A stretch of 64,000 nt of DNA from positions 940,315 through 1,004,314 of the forward strand of contig KE159628.1 in assembly GCA_000403335.2 (NCBI GenBank), in the 5' to 3' direction. This DNA comes from Lachnospiraceae bacterium MD335 (GTDB lineage Bacteria > Bacillota > Clostridia > Lachnospirales > Lachnospiraceae). Of the stretch, positions 16,756 through 25,750 are shown piece after piece. Within the stretch, counting starts at the first letter, position 1, and each line of letters opens with the position of its first letter. The translations under genes were made by a program, and so were the position numbers. The notes under the pieces are model-generated. The model saw nothing but the letters and a program-made list of their open reading frames with translations, searched no databases and was not told the origin of the DNA.

Positions 16756-17700
16756 TTATCTTAAAAAGCCTTCCTGAACGAAGTCTTGCACAACCTCCGT
16801 AGGAATTTCAAACTCCACGCTTCCCATATATCCCGGCGCGACCTCGTATTCATCAAATACAATCACAAGCTTTCCGTTTTCGTTGACGTAAAATGTCGTA
16901 TCTGCTGAAATAGCCTGAAAATCCCATTCCGGCACATCGCTGTCCAAAAAGTATGAAACCGATTCATCCGCCGCCATCTGCGCTTTCATTTGCTGCTTGA
17001 TATTCTCTGAAATCGGCGTGATAAAGTCAGTCCCGTCCTTGAATAATCCCGACAGTCCGATTATCTCTCCGGATTGTTTGTCGATATGATAAATCTTGAC
17101 CATCTGCGTACCGCTTGCCATGACAAGCAGCTCGTCAAAACGAATCGAGAACAAACGTTCATCATCCGTAATCACGGAATAATCCAACGATACATTCATA
17201 TGCCCTTCGCTCTCGCCTGCCGCCGCGACATCTGCTTCATACTGCGCAATGATTGCGTCAGTGTATTCCTGAATGCTCTTGTTAATCTTTTGTGTTGTTT
17301 CTTCGTTTACCGTACCATCCTCATTTTTGACGCTGACCTCGGGAATTTTGATGTCTGCGTCCATATTATTTTTTGAGCTCTCATAGTGGCGAAATGTTAC
17401 AATTTCGGCAATCGTGCCAATCACCGGAATTTTTGACATTGCGTGCGCAATTCCCGCCCCCGAATTTGCCATGACTGTGATAAGCAACAGTGCGGCGGCT
17501 GCGGCGCTTACAATTCTTCCGATATATACCGCAATCGTTGATTTCTTATTTTCATTGTTCTCATTTTTTATTTCCTTCATATTCTCGCTCTCCTCTCCTT
17601 TTGCCTGCCGGATTCCTGCCTCCACCCGCTGACGCAGCTCCTTTGGGATTTTGATGTGTTCGTAGTCCTGTTTCATTTCTTCTAATTTTTTCTCATTCAT
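16756..17700 (-). CDS. rsiV: RsiV-like anti-sigma factor
   Basis: 314 aa. A cytoplasmic N-terminus (about 1-55) would hold the cognate sigma factor; one transmembrane segment lies near residues 58-80 (RIVSAAAAALLLITVMA); the extracellular part ends in a DUF3298-type domain (NVSLDYSVITDDERLFSIRFDELLVMASGTQ, FYVNENGKLVIVFDEYEVAPGYMGSVEFEIP). In B. subtilis, RsiV binds lysozyme and is cleaved to release SigV. The start codon overlaps the end of the sigma gene by 8 bp, as expected for a sigma/anti-sigma pair. The lysozyme-sensing role is by family only. Confidence 0.85.
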   Translation of the reverse strand: MNEKKLEEMKQDYEHIKIPKELRQRVEAGIRQAKGEESENMKEIKNENNENKKSTIAVYIGRIVSAAAAALLLITVMANSGAGIAHAMSKIPVIGTIAEIVTFRHYESSKNNMDADIKIPEVSVKNEDGTVNEETTQKINKSIQEYTDAIIAQYEADVAAAGESEGHMNVSLDYSVITDDERLFSIRFDELLVMASGTQMVKIYHIDKQSGEIIGLSGLFKDGTDFITPISENIKQQMKAQMAADESVSYFLDSDVPEWDFQAISADTTFYVNENGKLVIVFDEYEVAPGYMGSVEFEIPTEVVQDFVQEGFLR

Positions 17701-18196
17701 ATCTTTGCGCTCCTTCTGCCGCTTCCGGCTGTAGTATCAGCTTCAGCTTTTTCAGACTTCGGTATAAAATGGTCTTGACCGTATTGGTATTTTCGTCTAA
17801 AATCTCCGCAATCTCATGCAGCTTTTGTTCCTCGAAAAAGCGGAGCACCACAACCGTTTTTTCCTTCTCTGTCAATGTGTTCAAGGCATTCAGGGTATCA
17901 AAATCGGGATAGCTGTCCTCCTGTCCGCCCTCATAAAAGGTATCGGTTGCGATTTCTTTGTTGTTTTTGCGGATAAAGTCCAGTGCGGTATTCATGACAA
18001 TCCGCCACAGCCATGTTTTGATGTACGTCTCTTCTTTGACGGAAGACGCGTGTTTTATGGCTTTATATACACTTTCCTGCACAATATCAAGCGCGTCCGC
18101 CTCATTGCGCGCATAAGTGTATGCCAAACGGTACATCGCCTCATAGGAGCTTAACACCGTTTCTTCTACTTTCTTTTGTTTGTTGTCGGTTCGCAT
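17693..18196 (-). CDS. sigV: ECF RNA polymerase sigma factor, SigV-like
   Basis: 167 aa, standard for ECF sigma factors. Region 2 (YRLAYTYARNEADALDIVQESVYKAIKHASSVKEETYIKTWLWRIVMN) binds core polymerase and the -10. Region 4 (LTEKEKTVVVLRFFEEQKLHEIAEILDENTNTVKTILYRSLKKLK) is a helix-turn-helix for the -35. It is co-translated with the RsiV-like anti-sigma factor. The upstream element AAAAC-N17-CGTC at 18251-18226 fits an ECF promoter, so autoregulation is likely. Start ATG after GGAGG. Confidence 0.92.
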   Translation of the reverse strand: MRTDNKQKKVEETVLSSYEAMYRLAYTYARNEADALDIVQESVYKAIKHASSVKEETYIKTWLWRIVMNTALDFIRKNNKEIATDTFYEGGQEDSYPDFDTLNALNTLTEKEKTVVVLRFFEEQKLHEIAEILDENTNTVKTILYRSLKKLKLILQPEAAEGAQRYE

Positions 18197-18225
18197 AGGC
18201 TCGTTCCTCCTCTCTGTAATGGTTA

Positions 18226-18251
18226 GACGGCGGGGGAGTCGAAAAAGTTTT
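18226..18251 (-). promoter_or_regulatory. ECF-type promoter upstream of sigV
   Basis: On the minus strand, AAAAC (18251-18247), exactly 17 bp, then CGTC (18229-18226). It resembles the SigV/SigX-type consensus GAAAC-N17-CGTC and lies 30 bp before the sigma gene start. Confidence 0.6.
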
Positions 18252-18360
18252 AAAGATCTTAAATATATTTTAAACGGTTGTTAATGGAATGATTACAAAG
18301 AATATGCTAAACTTATGCATAATATCAGTTATTTTAGTACAGTTTTTTATGGGGGGAGAA

Positions 18361-18696
18361 ATGGTTCGGTTATTGTCTGCTGGAATTACTTGTTTATCGT
18401 CAATAATTTTTTTGGTTCCTGCCGTTATTGTTTTGCAGTATTTTGTGTTGAGACAACGCAGTTTTTGCAAATGGTTTATGGTTCTTCTTTTGGCGGTTTA
18501 TCTGACGGCGGTTTTCTCGGTAACGGGGCTGCCGACCGCATATACGCTGCAGTTTGATTTGAGCGTGAACCTTGTGCCGCTTGCAGACATTGTAAACAGT
18601 CCTTTGGAATATGTCAAAAATACGTTGCTGAATATTGTTTTATTTATGCCGCTGGGATTTTTGCTGCCTGTTATTTGGAGAGAGTACCGCTTGTAG
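18361..18696 (+). pseudogene. VanZ-like membrane protein, C-terminally truncated
   Basis: 111 aa from the ATG at 18361, which follows GGGGGGAGA. Three hydrophobic segments end in the VanZ signature NTLLNIVLFMPLGFLLPVIW. The protein then stops (REYRL), whereas VanZ proteins continue with two more membrane helices and a conserved (S/E)xxQ region. No convincing continuation was found in other frames over the next 80 bp. An upstream extension (from 18289) lacks a ribosome site. Probably a decayed gene; a short functional variant cannot be excluded. Confidence 0.6.
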
Positions 18697-18779
18697 AAAA
18701 TACGGTGTGGGAGGCTGTTTTGTCAGGGACGTGGTGGGAACGCATCAGATAGCTGCGTGATTTGGGGGCTGTGGTGTGC

Positions 18780-19274
18780 CTATCGGTGAAAAGTGGTTAA
18801 ATAGTCGTCTGCTTCCGCTCTTGACTGGAGAACGATGACTTTTCGCGATGATTGATATTTTCTTAACAAATCATAAATCCCTGGTAACTGTGTTTTGGGA
18901 AAATCAATAATTGATTGTTGAAATTCCTCGTCAACTTCCGTTTCGATCCACGGCAAATCCTCCCGTTTTGTCCCGATACGTGTCTGTGCGCCAAGAAGAC
19001 AAACCTCCAACGGGAAGTCCAGCAGAAAAACCGTATCGCATGCTTTGAGGCGCGGCTCGAGCGTGCGCTGATAATTTCCGTCGATAATCCAGTAATCTTT
19101 TTTGAGAATCTCATTTAATTGTAGGTCAAATGATTCTCTGGAAATGGTTGTCCGATCCGGTTTGTGCCACAACATATCCAAATAATATAACGGAAGTCCC
19201 GTAACATCTCTAAGTTTCCGGGCAAATGTACTTTTCCCTGCTCCCGGACTTCCGATAATAATGACTTTCAACAT
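18780..19274 (-). CDS. FlaR-like P-loop kinase (adenylate kinase-related)
   Basis: 164 aa. It begins with a Walker A, MLKVIIIGSPGAGKSTFARKL, followed by LPLYYLDMLWHKPD, WIIDGNYQRTL and DTVFLLDFPLEVCLLGAQTR, the pattern of the FlaR/DNA-topology-modulation family of small nucleoside-kinase-like proteins. Substrate unknown. The ATG at 19274 follows GGAGGG; an in-frame extension of 32 codons upstream has no ribosome site. A broken second copy of its N-terminus lies at 22277-22342. Confidence 0.85.
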   Translation of the reverse strand: MLKVIIIGSPGAGKSTFARKLRDVTGLPLYYLDMLWHKPDRTTISRESFDLQLNEILKKDYWIIDGNYQRTLEPRLKACDTVFLLDFPLEVCLLGAQTRIGTKREDLPWIETEVDEEFQQSIIDFPKTQLPGIYDLLRKYQSSRKVIVLQSRAEADDYLTTFHR

Positions 19275-19525
19275 AGTTTCACCCTCCGAAGATAGTAGTA
19301 TGGGTATCATATCACAAATTTTCACAAAAATCATCATGCTCCTTTCTGAACCTGCAAATTTATTTTTCACATTATCCTCCGTTTTGCCTTAGAAATATTT
19401 TTTACAGGATTCTCATTTAATCTTTTCATCGCGCAGACAGGTACAGATTGCGTTTCAAAAAATTTTGTGCTATAGTGGTCAGGAAAGAAAGCAGAGCGAA
19501 AAGATACATTTGGAGGAAATGAAAT

Positions 19526-19894
19526 ATGGTATGGTTTTTGTTGCTTTTTTGTATTCATGGTTACATTTGCGGAAAGATAGTCAATCGGATTATAGAAGAT
19601 AAAGGACGTACAGAAGATTGGTTTTTGTGGGCATTTTTCTTTGGCGTGTATGTGATAATTGCTGCGTTGCTGCTGCCTAAGGTAGAAATTTATATCAATG
19701 AAGATGAAAATTATTTTGGTTCCGACGAGTCTGTCGTTGCGCATAGTGATACATATAAGAACTTTGAGGATTCAAAGAAAATGATTGCTGCCGCGGAACT
19801 GTCGAAGGGTTGGAACTGTCCGGTCTGCGGGGACATGAATGCAGGTCATGCAGGCACTTGCAGTTGTGGCTATAGCGTAACCAGGAATATGTAA
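19526..19894 (+). CDS. Small membrane protein with C-terminal zinc ribbon
   Basis: 122 aa. Two hydrophobic segments (about residues 1-16 and 33-52) are followed by an acidic linker and a likely zinc-binding knuckle pair near the end, WNCPVCGDMNAGHAGTCSCGYS (CxxC...CxC). The ATG at 19526 follows GGAGG. No family is recognised beyond this; such proteins are often annotated as zinc-ribbon membrane proteins. It stands alone between a divergent kinase gene and a lipoprotein-like gene. Confidence 0.7.
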   Translation: MVWFLLLFCIHGYICGKIVNRIIEDKGRTEDWFLWAFFFGVYVIIAALLLPKVEIYINEDENYFGSDESVVAHSDTYKNFEDSKKMIAAAELSKGWNCPVCGDMNAGHAGTCSCGYSVTRNM

Positions 19895-20013
19895 TTTTTA
19901 ACAAAGAAGATTTGTGATACGAAAAGATTACCCGCAAATGTCAAATTGATTTTGTGGGCAATTTTCTTTTTTGAAAAAGAACAGAATGATATTTACCGTA
20001 GTCCGGGAGGTAT

Positions 20014-20088
20014 TACTGTGAAAAATAAATTTTCACAGGGCAAATGTGTGCTTGCGCCCCGATTCGCAAATGCATCAAGTATGGAGGA
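20014..20088 (+). repeat. Two-hairpin leader element, copy at the 20094 gene
   Basis: CTGTGAA (20016-20022) pairs with TTCACAG (20032-20038), then GGCAAATGTGTGC...GATTCGCA and the GGAGG ribosome site. Over about 60 bp it is closely similar to the transketolase leader at 13519-13595, although the two genes are unrelated. Confidence 0.65.
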
Positions 20089-20093
20089 TTTCT

Positions 20094-20789
20094 ATGAGAA
20101 AAAATCTAAAGCGCATTGTATTAACGATATTGTTTTTATTTTTAATTACTTCCACCGCACTCTTGACCTATCTGCATTTTTTTGCACCAGGTGACAAGGA
20201 CCTGTCCGGAAGCTGGACCGCAAAACTGGACATGACGGACCAGGCGGCTGTTACGGCGCTTGACTGGCTGCAGGACATAGAGGCGGTTTCTCTTACCCTG
20301 GAGGATATGGAACAATATATGCAGGGGTTGACCGTTGAAGTCAATTTGACCTTGGAACAAACTGCCCGTGAGCAAGGAATGTTTTCCTGCAATATCCGGT
20401 CGGAAAGCTACGATGCCTGCAATCAGGCTGCATATGAGGCATTTGCCGGGGCTTTTGAAGACCTCTTGATTGAGCGGCTCAAAAAGGCAGGCTATTCGGG
20501 CGGCACGGACAAGGAAAGCATTGAAACGCTTGTAACGGAAACCTTTGGAATGCCCACCGTTTCCTATTTGATGTCCTGCGGACCACAACTTCTGCCCTCC
20601 TTAGAGGATTTGCAGGCGCAATATGACGGCAGCGGCGCCTATACAACAGAGGAAGGCGTCTTAATAAGGCAATTCGATGACGGCTGGCAGGTTAGCGCAA
20701 AGACAGAATATTACCTTCGAAAAGACAATACATTGCTTTTGTCCGAGGAGGCGGGATATGAATGTCCCATGATATATATTTTGCAGTAA
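20094..20789 (+). CDS. Membrane-anchored extracytoplasmic protein of unknown function
   Basis: 231 aa from the ATG at 20094 (ribosome site ATGGAGGATT). An N-terminal signal anchor (IVLTILFLFLITSTALLTYLHFF) is followed by an outside domain that begins LSGSWTAKLDMTDQAAVTALDWLQDIEAV, typical of clostridial proteins that follow a GxW start pattern. No enzyme motifs seen. It ends 37 bp before the dacF-like gene and is probably in one operon with it, suggesting an envelope role. Confidence 0.65.
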   Translation: MRKNLKRIVLTILFLFLITSTALLTYLHFFAPGDKDLSGSWTAKLDMTDQAAVTALDWLQDIEAVSLTLEDMEQYMQGLTVEVNLTLEQTAREQGMFSCNIRSESYDACNQAAYEAFAGAFEDLLIERLKKAGYSGGTDKESIETLVTETFGMPTVSYLMSCGPQLLPSLEDLQAQYDGSGAYTTEEGVLIRQFDDGWQVSAKTEYYLRKDNTLLLSEEAGYECPMIYILQ

Positions 20790-20826
20790 TCTCCAAACCG
20801 GTAAAGTGAGTGAGAAAGGAGAGCCC

Positions 20827-22272
20827 ATGAAAAAAACAATACGGAAAATCAATTCTGTTATCCTGTCGGTAATTTTAGTATGTCTTATTTTTCCTGTCAG
20901 GGCGTCCGCAAGCTATGAAATACCTAAAACCTGTCAGGTGCAGACAGATACCGGCGCCGCATACACAGTAAAAACGCTGGATTATAGCTATGACTGCAAC
21001 ACGTATTTTTCCATGCGGGATATTGCCGTGGCTTTGAACGGTACGGATAAATCCTTTTCGTTGGAAATCACAAAAAACGCCGTCTCTTTAACACCGGGGA
21101 GCGCCTATACGCCCGTGGGCGTCGAAAATATTCCTTGGGAAGATGTCGAAAATCCGGACATTTCCCTGCGGCGAAACGAAATGAAAGTAAACGGACAAGA
21201 GGTTCGTTATTATACGCTGATTATGGCATTGCCTTCCGGTCATTACGATTGTTTCATGATGGCGGCAGATTTGGCGATGATTTTGGATATGAATATCACG
21301 GTTTCCGAAGCAGGTGTCCTGCAGCTTCAAACGCAGGCTCCGTTTCGCATTGACCCTGCTGCTTTGGAACAGGCAGGATACTTTTACGGAGTCAATAGTG
21401 TGTTGGTAGGAGATGCTGCCACAGGGGAATATTATTATCAGTATCAGTCCGATATTTCCTATCCCATAGCCAGCACTTCCAAGCTTATGACGTGTCTGCT
21501 GGCAATGGAGGCAATCTCGGAAGGACGGCTTTCTCTTGAAGAGCCGGTTATTATTTCCGAGGCAGTGCAGGCGCTGTCTGCGTCAGATGACGGCGTAATT
21601 CCTTTGGAAACAGGGGAACAGATTACCGTACAGGAGCTTTTGCTGGGTGCTCTTTTGCCCTCCAGTAATGAATGCGCGTTGTGCCTTGCCGAGGCGATTG
21701 CCGGTTCGGAGGAAGCTTTTGTCGAAAAAATGAACCAAAAAGCACTGGATTTGGGACTTTCTCAGGCAATTTTTTTCAACTGTAACGGTCTGCCCTCTTA
21801 CACGCAGGAACCCATTCCCGCAAAGCGTCAGAACCGCATGAGCGCAGAAGATATGTTCCGGCTGGTATCGTATCTTTTACGCGTTTATCCACAGGTCACG
21901 GATATGACGTCTCTGCAATCCGCGACATTGCAATCCCTTGACCTTGAGGTGCGCAACACAAATCCGCTTTTGCATAATCTGCCAGAAGTCACCGGTTTGA
22001 AAACCGGAACGACCAATAAATCCGGCGCCTGCCTGGTGACGTCTTTGACTGTGGATGACGGGAATATGAAGCATGATTTAATCGTGATTGTTTTGGGTAC
22101 GGAGGATTCTATAGAAAGAGGACGTGTTTCGGAATTACTTGCAAAATACGCTTTGCAGGTCTTTGACACAGGCATGGAAGAAACAAAAAACGAGGCGCTT
22201 CCTCAAAATCTGCCCACGCACGCCAGGGCGGCAGTGGATTGGATATTGCGAACCGCACGTACAAAACAATAA
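20827..22272 (+). CDS. D-alanyl-D-alanine carboxypeptidase (peptidase S11)
   Basis: 481 aa. Signal peptide (residues 1-30), then an N-terminal domain of about 150 residues resembling the copper-amine-oxidase-like/stalk module (FSMRDIAVALNG, MAADLAMILDMNI). The S11 domain follows, with SxxK (ASTSKLMT), SxN (PSSNECAL) and KTG (LKTGTTNKSGACL), the three penicillin-binding active-site motifs. It trims the terminal D-Ala of peptidoglycan pentapeptides. It is longer than DacF because of the extra N-terminal domain. Ribosome site AAAGGAG. Confidence 0.93.
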   Translation: MKKTIRKINSVILSVILVCLIFPVRASASYEIPKTCQVQTDTGAAYTVKTLDYSYDCNTYFSMRDIAVALNGTDKSFSLEITKNAVSLTPGSAYTPVGVENIPWEDVENPDISLRRNEMKVNGQEVRYYTLIMALPSGHYDCFMMAADLAMILDMNITVSEAGVLQLQTQAPFRIDPAALEQAGYFYGVNSVLVGDAATGEYYYQYQSDISYPIASTSKLMTCLLAMEAISEGRLSLEEPVIISEAVQALSASDDGVIPLETGEQITVQELLLGALLPSSNECALCLAEAIAGSEEAFVEKMNQKALDLGLSQAIFFNCNGLPSYTQEPIPAKRQNRMSAEDMFRLVSYLLRVYPQVTDMTSLQSATLQSLDLEVRNTNPLLHNLPEVTGLKTGTTNKSGACLVTSLTVDDGNMKHDLIVIVLGTEDSIERGRVSELLAKYALQVFDTGMEETKNEALPQNLPTHARAAVDWILRTARTKQ

Positions 22273-22276
22273 AGGC

Positions 22277-22342
22277 GTTAAGTTTTCGTGCAAACGTGCT
22301 TTTTCCTGCGCCCAGACTTCCGATAACGATTGCTTTTAGCAT
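22277..22342 (-). pseudogene. N-terminal remnant of a FlaR-like kinase gene
   Basis: Minus strand, MLKAIVIGSLGAGKSTFARK and two further residues match the first 22 residues of the intact kinase at 18780-19274. Homology then stops against the end of the carboxypeptidase gene. The upstream flank (TCCTCC ribosome site, GGTATCATA, TTTTTGTAAAA) also resembles the intact gene's leader, so a gene with its promoter was once here. It lies in the otherwise gene-free 22273-22641 stretch. Confidence 0.7.
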
Positions 22343-22503
22343 GGCTTTTTCCTCCGTAAACGTTAAGTGATTTGTGTACAGGTATCATAACACGGATTTT
22401 TGTAAAACATCAAGATACGTATTGCTGAAGGAGAACGGAATATGATTTGCGTAATTCTTCGCGCAGCCAATTCATATTGTTGTGTCATGATGTCTGGAAT
22501 TGG

Positions 22504-22532
22504 TTGCCTTTTTTTTGCAGTATTGTTATAAT
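22504..22532 (+). promoter_or_regulatory. Sigma-A promoter of the chemoreceptor gene
   Basis: TTGCCT, 17 bp, TATAAT (22527-22532) with a TGn extension. The start codon is 110 bp downstream, leaving a long leader that contains TTTTGTGCATTTTGAC (22556-22571), nearly identical to a word at 10987-11002. Confidence 0.5.
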
Positions 22533-22641
22533 AGAAACGGAATGTAAGACATTAATTTTGTGCATTTTGACGAAATTCCGGCGAATATCAGGCATGGCTG
22601 CCGCCTCTTGACGCCAAAAAACAAAGGAGGAAACATAGGAC

Positions 22642-24516
22642 ATGAAGAAAATTTTTACACAAAGACTTTTCTGTTACATGCTTGCGGCGCTTCTTATTAC
22701 GATTACGGCAATATTTGGGCTGCAGACTGTGGTCAGTCAGACGGGCAATGATTCCGCCAGCCGGGACAAACTTGGGGCTGTCAGGGAAAAGTTAGAGGAC
22801 AACGAGGCAAATATCCAACAGCTTACGGACAATCTTGGTCAGGACAATCTTGCCAAGACAAGGGCATTCGCGGACATGCTTGCCGCAGACAAGTCCATTT
22901 ATGGCAACGCGGCAAAGCTCAATGAGATTAAGGAACGGCTGATGGTGAACGAGCTGCATATTATTGATGAAGAGGGGATCATCACGAGCAGCACGATTGA
23001 TGCCTATATCGGTTTTGACATGAAGAGCGGCGAACAGTCCAACGCGTTTATGGTAATTGTGGACGATCCTTCCATTGAAATTGTACAGGAGCCGCAGGTA
23101 AACGTTGCCGAGGGCGTTGTTGTGCAGTACATTGGCGTGGCGCGGACGGATGACAAGGGACTTGTGCAGGTTGGTGTGCGTCCGGAGGTTTTGGAGCGGA
23201 CGCTCGCAGGAACGGAGATTTCCGTGGTACTTCGGGATATTGATTTTGGCGAGACTGGATATGTCTATGCGATTGATGCCGCGAGCGGACAGATTTTAGC
23301 ACATCAAAATGAAAGTTTAATCGGAATCGCCGCAACGGATGCAGGTTTTCCATCAAACCTGACAGGAAAAGGAAAAGCGGTGATTGACGGGAAAAAAGGT
23401 TATTATATGGCGGAGGAATATAACGGCAGGATTATCGGAACCTTTATGCCGGCGAGTGAATATTACGCGGGGCGTCTCAATCAGACAGTTGTGGTATCGC
23501 TGAGTCTGCTTCTGATTTTCGGCGTGCTGCTATTGATGATTAACCGCATGGTAGATGATAAAATCGTGAGCGGGATTAACCGCATTTCCAATTCCATGAA
23601 GGAAATCGCAGGGGGAAAATTTGACATTACCGTAAATGAACAGGGAAATCCCGAGTTTTCAATGCTTTCTGACAGCATTAACAAAATGGTTGAGGGGATT
23701 TGTCAAAGTATTAAGGAAAATGAATCGCTTTTGGTTCTGCAAAGTCAGGATATGGAAAACAACCAGCGAATGATTGGAGACGTAAAGGGTGTCTGTACGG
23801 AGCTGAATGAGGTATCGGGGGAAACGCTCAGGAATGCCGACGACATCTTTAACGGAACAGGTGAACAGGAAAAGGCTGTGGAGGACTTAAAGCAGATTAT
23901 GAGCCAGTTGACGCAGGAGCTTAACAGAAGTGTAAGCGCCACGGTTGAGGTTACGGAAGCGACAGGAAACACGTCGGAAAAAATTATCGAGACGCAGTCC
24001 CGTATGGAGCTGTTAAAGGATTCGATGCAGAAAATCAGCGATATGTCAATTGCGATTGAAAAGATTATCGGTGAGATAAACTCCATTGCACAGCAGACAA
24101 ACATGCTTTCGCTCAATGCCTCAATTGAGGCGGCAAGAGCCGGGGATATGGGCAAAGGTTTTGCCGTTGTGGCAAGGCAGGTTGGAGAGCTTGCTGCAAG
24201 AAGCGCGCAGGCGGCAAAAGAAACCAGCGAATTAATTATGAACTCCATTAAGGCGGTGGAAGACGGACGCGAGATTACTGACCAAACGGTGGAGGCGTTC
24301 GGGATTGTTGTGGAAAACATTGAGAAAACGGATCATGATGTGGAAGCAATCACCGATATGGTGAAACAGAATGTGGACATCGTATCGCATGCTGTCAGTC
24401 AGATTGAGCGTATTTCCAATGTTGTGGAACAAAACGTGCGCATTTCCCACGACACGAAACAGGTTTCCACAAATATGGCGGAAATTACAGGAAGACTGCT
24501 TGAGATTGTGGAGTAA
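22642..24516 (+). CDS. Methyl-accepting chemotaxis protein
   Basis: 624 aa. TM1 at residues 8-30, a periplasmic-type sensor region of about 260 residues with Cache-like features ([50 protein letters not shown]), TM2 near 285-305, a HAMP segment ([21 protein letters not shown]), and the signalling tip [36 protein letters not shown]. The ligand is unknown. No che or flagellar genes are near, so it presumably feeds a distant array. Ribosome site AAAGGAGG. Confidence 0.93.
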   Translation: MKKIFTQRLFCYMLAALLITITAIFGLQTVVSQTGNDSASRDKLGAVREKLEDNEANIQQLTDNLGQDNLAKTRAFADMLAADKSIYGNAAKLNEIKERLMVNELHIIDEEGIITSSTIDAYIGFDMKSGEQSNAFMVIVDDPSIEIVQEPQVNVAEGVVVQYIGVARTDDKGLVQVGVRPEVLERTLAGTEISVVLRDIDFGETGYVYAIDAASGQILAHQNESLIGIAATDAGFPSNLTGKGKAVIDGKKGYYMAEEYNGRIIGTFMPASEYYAGRLNQTVVVSLSLLLIFGVLLLMINRMVDDKIVSGINRISNSMKEIAGGKFDITVNEQGNPEFSMLSDSINKMVEGICQSIKENESLLVLQSQDMENNQRMIGDVKGVCTELNEVSGETLRNADDIFNGTGEQEKAVEDLKQIMSQLTQELNRSVSATVEVTEATGNTSEKIIETQSRMELLKDSMQKISDMSIAIEKIIGEINSIAQQTNMLSLNASIEAARAGDMGKGFAVVARQVGELAARSAQAAKETSELIMNSIKAVEDGREITDQTVEAFGIVVENIEKTDHDVEAITDMVKQNVDIVSHAVSQIERISNVVEQNVRISHDTKQVSTNMAEITGRLLEIVE

Positions 24517-24583
24517 AAGATGCCAAAATTCATCCTTTTTTTATCGTATCTACATCATTTTTGCATCATTTTGTCGCATCTTC

Positions 24584-24611
24584 TTGCATACATTATATCG
24601 TCTGATATAAT
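24584..24611 (+). promoter_or_regulatory. Promoter of the SIMPL protein gene
   Basis: TTGCAT (24584-24589), 16 bp, TATAAT (24606-24611), overlapped by the inverted repeat ATTATATC-GTCT-GATATAAT. Confidence 0.5.
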
Positions 24612-24694
24612 GAAAACAACGAAGAGATTAAGGAAGCAATGATGTAATCGGCATTTCCTTAACTATGTGTATGATAAGAACAGGGGGAATAATT

Positions 24695-25495
24695 ATGGAA
24701 CAAAATGAAAACAGTTTACCGCAGACATTGCAGGAAAAACCGCCCAAAAGAGGCGTGTCCATTCCGGTTATTATCGCACTGATAGCCGGAATTTCGGCAA
24801 TTATCTGCATGAGCATTTTTTCAAACGGTATTGTGAACTACAAAAAGTATTCCAGCAGCAGCGGCATCACCGTTACCGGATCGGCAAGCTGTGATTTTGA
24901 GTCGGATTTGATTGTATGGCGCGGCAGTTTTTCCTCATATGGTTCGACGCCGAAGAGGGCATATCAGTCCATTAAAGACAGCGCCGAAGTCATTCGGAAA
25001 TATTTGGTCGATAACGGTATATCGGAGGACGAACTTTCGTTCAGCTCCGTATCCATTTCGCAGCGTTGGGTGACGGAGTATAACGATGACGGAAAGCGCA
25101 CGGGCGAGCATTTGGCGGGTTACGATCTTTACCAGTCTGTCACGGTAACGTCCGAAGACGTAGATAAGGTTGATGCAATTTCAAGGGATATTACGGAGCT
25201 GATTGAATCTAATATTGAATTTGAATCGGATTCACCCGAATATTACTACACAAAACTTGATGAGCTGAAATTAAACCTGATTGAACAGGCGACGGACAAC
25301 GCAATGGCGCGTATGGAAATCATCGCGGACGGTACCGACGCAAGTTTGTCGAAACTGCTTAGCGCAAACCTGGGGGTTTTCCAAATCACTGCGCAAAATT
25401 CCAACTCCGAGTACAGCTACGGCGGTGCGTTTGACACAAGCTCAAGAGACAAGACAGCGACCATTACGGTGAAGCTGAATTATGCGGTAGATTAA
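24695..25495 (+). CDS. SIMPL (DUF541) domain protein, membrane anchored
   Basis: 266 aa. An N-terminal cytoplasmic stretch and one transmembrane segment (VIIALIAGISAIICMSIF, about 25-45) precede the SIMPL domain (ITVTGSASCDFESDLIVWRGSF, SISQRWVTEYNDDG, LAGYDLYQSVTVTSEDVDKVD). The family is found in bacterial envelopes with no fixed function. The ATG at 24695 follows GGGGGAA. Single gene with its own promoter and terminator. Confidence 0.85.
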   Translation: MEQNENSLPQTLQEKPPKRGVSIPVIIALIAGISAIICMSIFSNGIVNYKKYSSSSGITVTGSASCDFESDLIVWRGSFSSYGSTPKRAYQSIKDSAEVIRKYLVDNGISEDELSFSSVSISQRWVTEYNDDGKRTGEHLAGYDLYQSVTVTSEDVDKVDAISRDITELIESNIEFESDSPEYYYTKLDELKLNLIEQATDNAMARMEIIADGTDASLSKLLSANLGVFQITAQNSNSEYSYGGAFDTSSRDKTATITVKLNYAVD

Positions 25496-25521
25496 AAGCG
25501 GAATGATAAAAACAGATTGTA

Positions 25522-25555
25522 AAAAGGAGCGGCAGATTTTGAACCGCTCCTTTTG
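25522..25555 (+). terminator. Intrinsic terminator after the SIMPL gene
   Basis: AAAAGGAGCGG (25522-25532) and CCGCTCCTTTT (25544-25554) form an 11-bp perfect stem. Confidence 0.85.
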
Positions 25556-25649
25556 TAGTTATCCTGCCAAATTCACCCGAGAAAAATTTATTTTTTACAG
25601 TACCCCTTTATAAAACCGAATTCATATGCTACAATATCAATGATTAGCA

Positions 25650-25739
25650 AGTCCGTGCGAATTAAATCGTGAAAAAATTCACATATAACCGCACGGATTT
25701 TGAAAAGAGCAGTCGAACCTGCATGTTCAGAAAGGAGCA
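25650..25739 (+). repeat. Divergent two-hairpin leader, copy at the tsaC-type gene
   Basis: GTCCGTGC (25651-25658) pairs with GCACGGAT (25691-25698), enclosing GTGAA-AAAA-TTCAC. Downstream, CAGTCGAACCTGCATG matches the histidine-kinase leader's CAGTCCAAACCTGCAGG, and TTCAGAAAGGAGCATG matches the leader of the FlaR-like kinase. Confidence 0.45.
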
Positions 25740-25750
25740 TGGTTATAAAA

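Noticed and set aside
18697..18779. Missing half of the VanZ-like gene in another frame
   Set aside because: None of the frames gives the hydrophobic VanZ helices, so a simple frameshift does not explain the truncation.
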